Below are positions 63,425 through 64,000 of a stretch of DNA of 64,000 bases, in pieces (positions within the stretch are counted from its first letter, which is position 1; each line of letters begins with the position of its first letter). The stretch comes from an uncultured bacterium (GTDB lineage: Bacteria; Margulisbacteria; Marinamargulisbacteria; SXXA01). Both the position numbers and the translations under genes were made by a program. The DNA lies in assembly GCA_903864835.1 (NCBI GenBank), contig CAIPHK010000015.1, forward strand, positions 124,001 to 188,000. Reading direction: 5' to 3'. The notes below the pieces were generated by a model. It saw only the letters and a program-made list of their open reading frames with translations, did not search any database and had not been told where the DNA came from.

Positions 63425-64000
63425 TTAAAACCCGGCCGAGTGCTTAAGCGCATTGCGATTTTGAATCTTTATGGTCACAACAGTTGCAAGCTCTGACATG
63501 CCGCCCCACTCGACGAAATAGCCGGCGACGATTCCGTAGTCTACGGGAAGGTCATTAAAGGCCCCGGCGCTTGTAATTTGCAAGGCATCTTCCTCGCCCG
63601 AATTATCTGGCTGGTTACCGGGCCAATTGGAATATCTCCCAGGGGCAGTGGTCCCGGTCTTGTCCGAATGGGTCCCTGCGGCGTGAGTATTTGCGGTCCA
63701 AAATAGCTGCCCGGCTTCGGGCCCCGCATCCCATTTCCAATATCCTTCGGACAACGTATCGGTGGCCGCGCTTAACGCATAGGTCCCCCCATCCGTCCCT
63801 CCAAGGCTCCCCGACATCGAATCGCACCCCGCCAACCACCCGCTGGTCCCAGGTGCTTGACCCGCCATAAACGTAAACTCATCCGACGATGTTATCGTCC
63901 CCAAATATCCCACCTTCCCATACCATAACTGGGAGACAGCGGCTGGTTTTGCATCCGGCCATGTTATTCCTGCCGACGAAATAAAATCATAAAAATGATA
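63425..64000 (-). CDS. C-type-lectin-like surface protein, 5' end outside window
   Basis: About 190 C-terminal residues, with the frame open to the window edge. The lectin-like domain reads Y-H-F-Y-D, then A-I-T-W-P-D-A-K region, G-Y-W-K-W-D-A-G-P-E, N-Q-P-D-N-S-G-E-E-D-A and F-N-D-L-P ... Y-F-V-E-W, close to the downstream gene. The W-P-G-N-Q-P-D-N calcium/sugar loop is a known carbohydrate-binding position in such folds. The protein is complete at its C-terminus (S-A-G-F, stop). The starting residue and any adhesin repeats lie beyond the window. Confidence 0.7.
   Translation of the reverse strand, partial: YHFYDFISSAGITWPDAKPAAVSQLWYGKVGYLGTITSSDEFTFMAGQAPGTSGWLAGCDSMSGSLGGTDGGTYALSAATDTLSEGYWKWDAGPEAGQLFWTANTHAAGTHSDKTGTTAPGRYSNWPGNQPDNSGEEDALQITSAGAFNDLPVDYGIVAGYFVEWGGMSELATVVTIKIQNRNALKHSAGF

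Noticed and set aside
62507-64000. Diversity-generating retroelement with lectin-fold targets
   Set aside because: There is no reverse transcriptase, no template repeat and no accessory gene in the window; the lectin-like fold alone is not enough.

Overview
The window is one contiguous stretch of a bacterial chromosome. It is densely coded on both strands, with bacterial-type operons, standard stop codons and ordinary housekeeping genes. I see no prophage, insertion sequence, CRISPR array or plasmid backbone. Heterodimeric ATP sulfurylase (CysD/CysN), an EnvC-like M23 hydrolase, RimO and the nusA-infB-rbfA-nrnA-truB-ribF order suit a Gram-negative-type bacterium. I cannot assign a phylum from sequence reading alone.

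Layout. 1-1609: end of a PhoR-like sensor kinase, then phoU. 1580-7869 (minus): one long translation/repair operon, rpsF-ssb-ssb-rpsR-rplI-uvrC-M23-rimO. 8007-16076: a CDF metal exporter, two unassigned exported proteins, yceI, bioB, ruvB-hisB, and a GNAT gene with pstS. 16111-19535 (minus): a 23S-5S rRNA unit with its own promoter, boxA-like leader, processing stem and terminator, but no 16S upstream. 19667-21551: queF, initiator tRNA, an ArsC-type reductase and queC. 21626-28041: a complete assimilatory sulfate-reduction block, with siroheme reductase fused to helical and TusA domains, cysH, cysD, cysN and the siroheme dehydrogenase/chelatase. 28201-30311 (minus): mutY, a HAD protein and smpB. 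30383-38245 (plus): small membrane genes, a DMT transporter, a DUF2156 protein, a PAS/HisKA_2 kinase with a receiver/PAS partner, and dnaE. 38323-45969 (minus): gpmI, wecB, ugd, glmS, recN. 46013-46627: a HigBA-type toxin-antitoxin pair. 46676-55179 (minus): a tightly overlapping seven-gene operon headed by the siroheme methyltransferase gene. It holds two striking multidomain fusions, a GT-C-like membrane protein plus uridine-kinase-like kinase and a double nucleotidyltransferase plus GT2 glycosyltransferase, together with a class II aldolase, a GDPD-like protein, a TrpD-like protein and a methyltransferase. 55414-56133: an anchored protein with two EF-hand-like loops. 56183-62318 (minus): the nusA-infB operon. 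62507-64000: two tandem C-type-lectin-like surface proteins, the second running off the window.

How the parts connect. Siroheme made by the methyltransferase (54400-55179) and by the dehydrogenase/chelatase (27409-28041) would serve the sulfite reductase. The APS-type CysH bypasses PAPS, which agrees with the eroded APS-kinase-like tail on CysN. PhoR/PhoU and PstS are separated parts of phosphate uptake and signalling. QueC and QueF supply 7-deazaguanine for tRNA queuosine.

A genome-scale regularity emerges from the promoters. At least nine operon-first genes have a TANNNT -10 box ending only 6-8 bases before the start codon and no Shine-Dalgarno sequence, which predicts leaderless mRNAs. 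Operon-internal genes and a few leading genes (rpsF, glmS, nusA, bioB, yceI) have normal ribosome binding sites. The most novel-looking unit is the 46676-55179 operon, read here as a candidate pathway for making and transferring an activated phosphorylated sugar or polyol.
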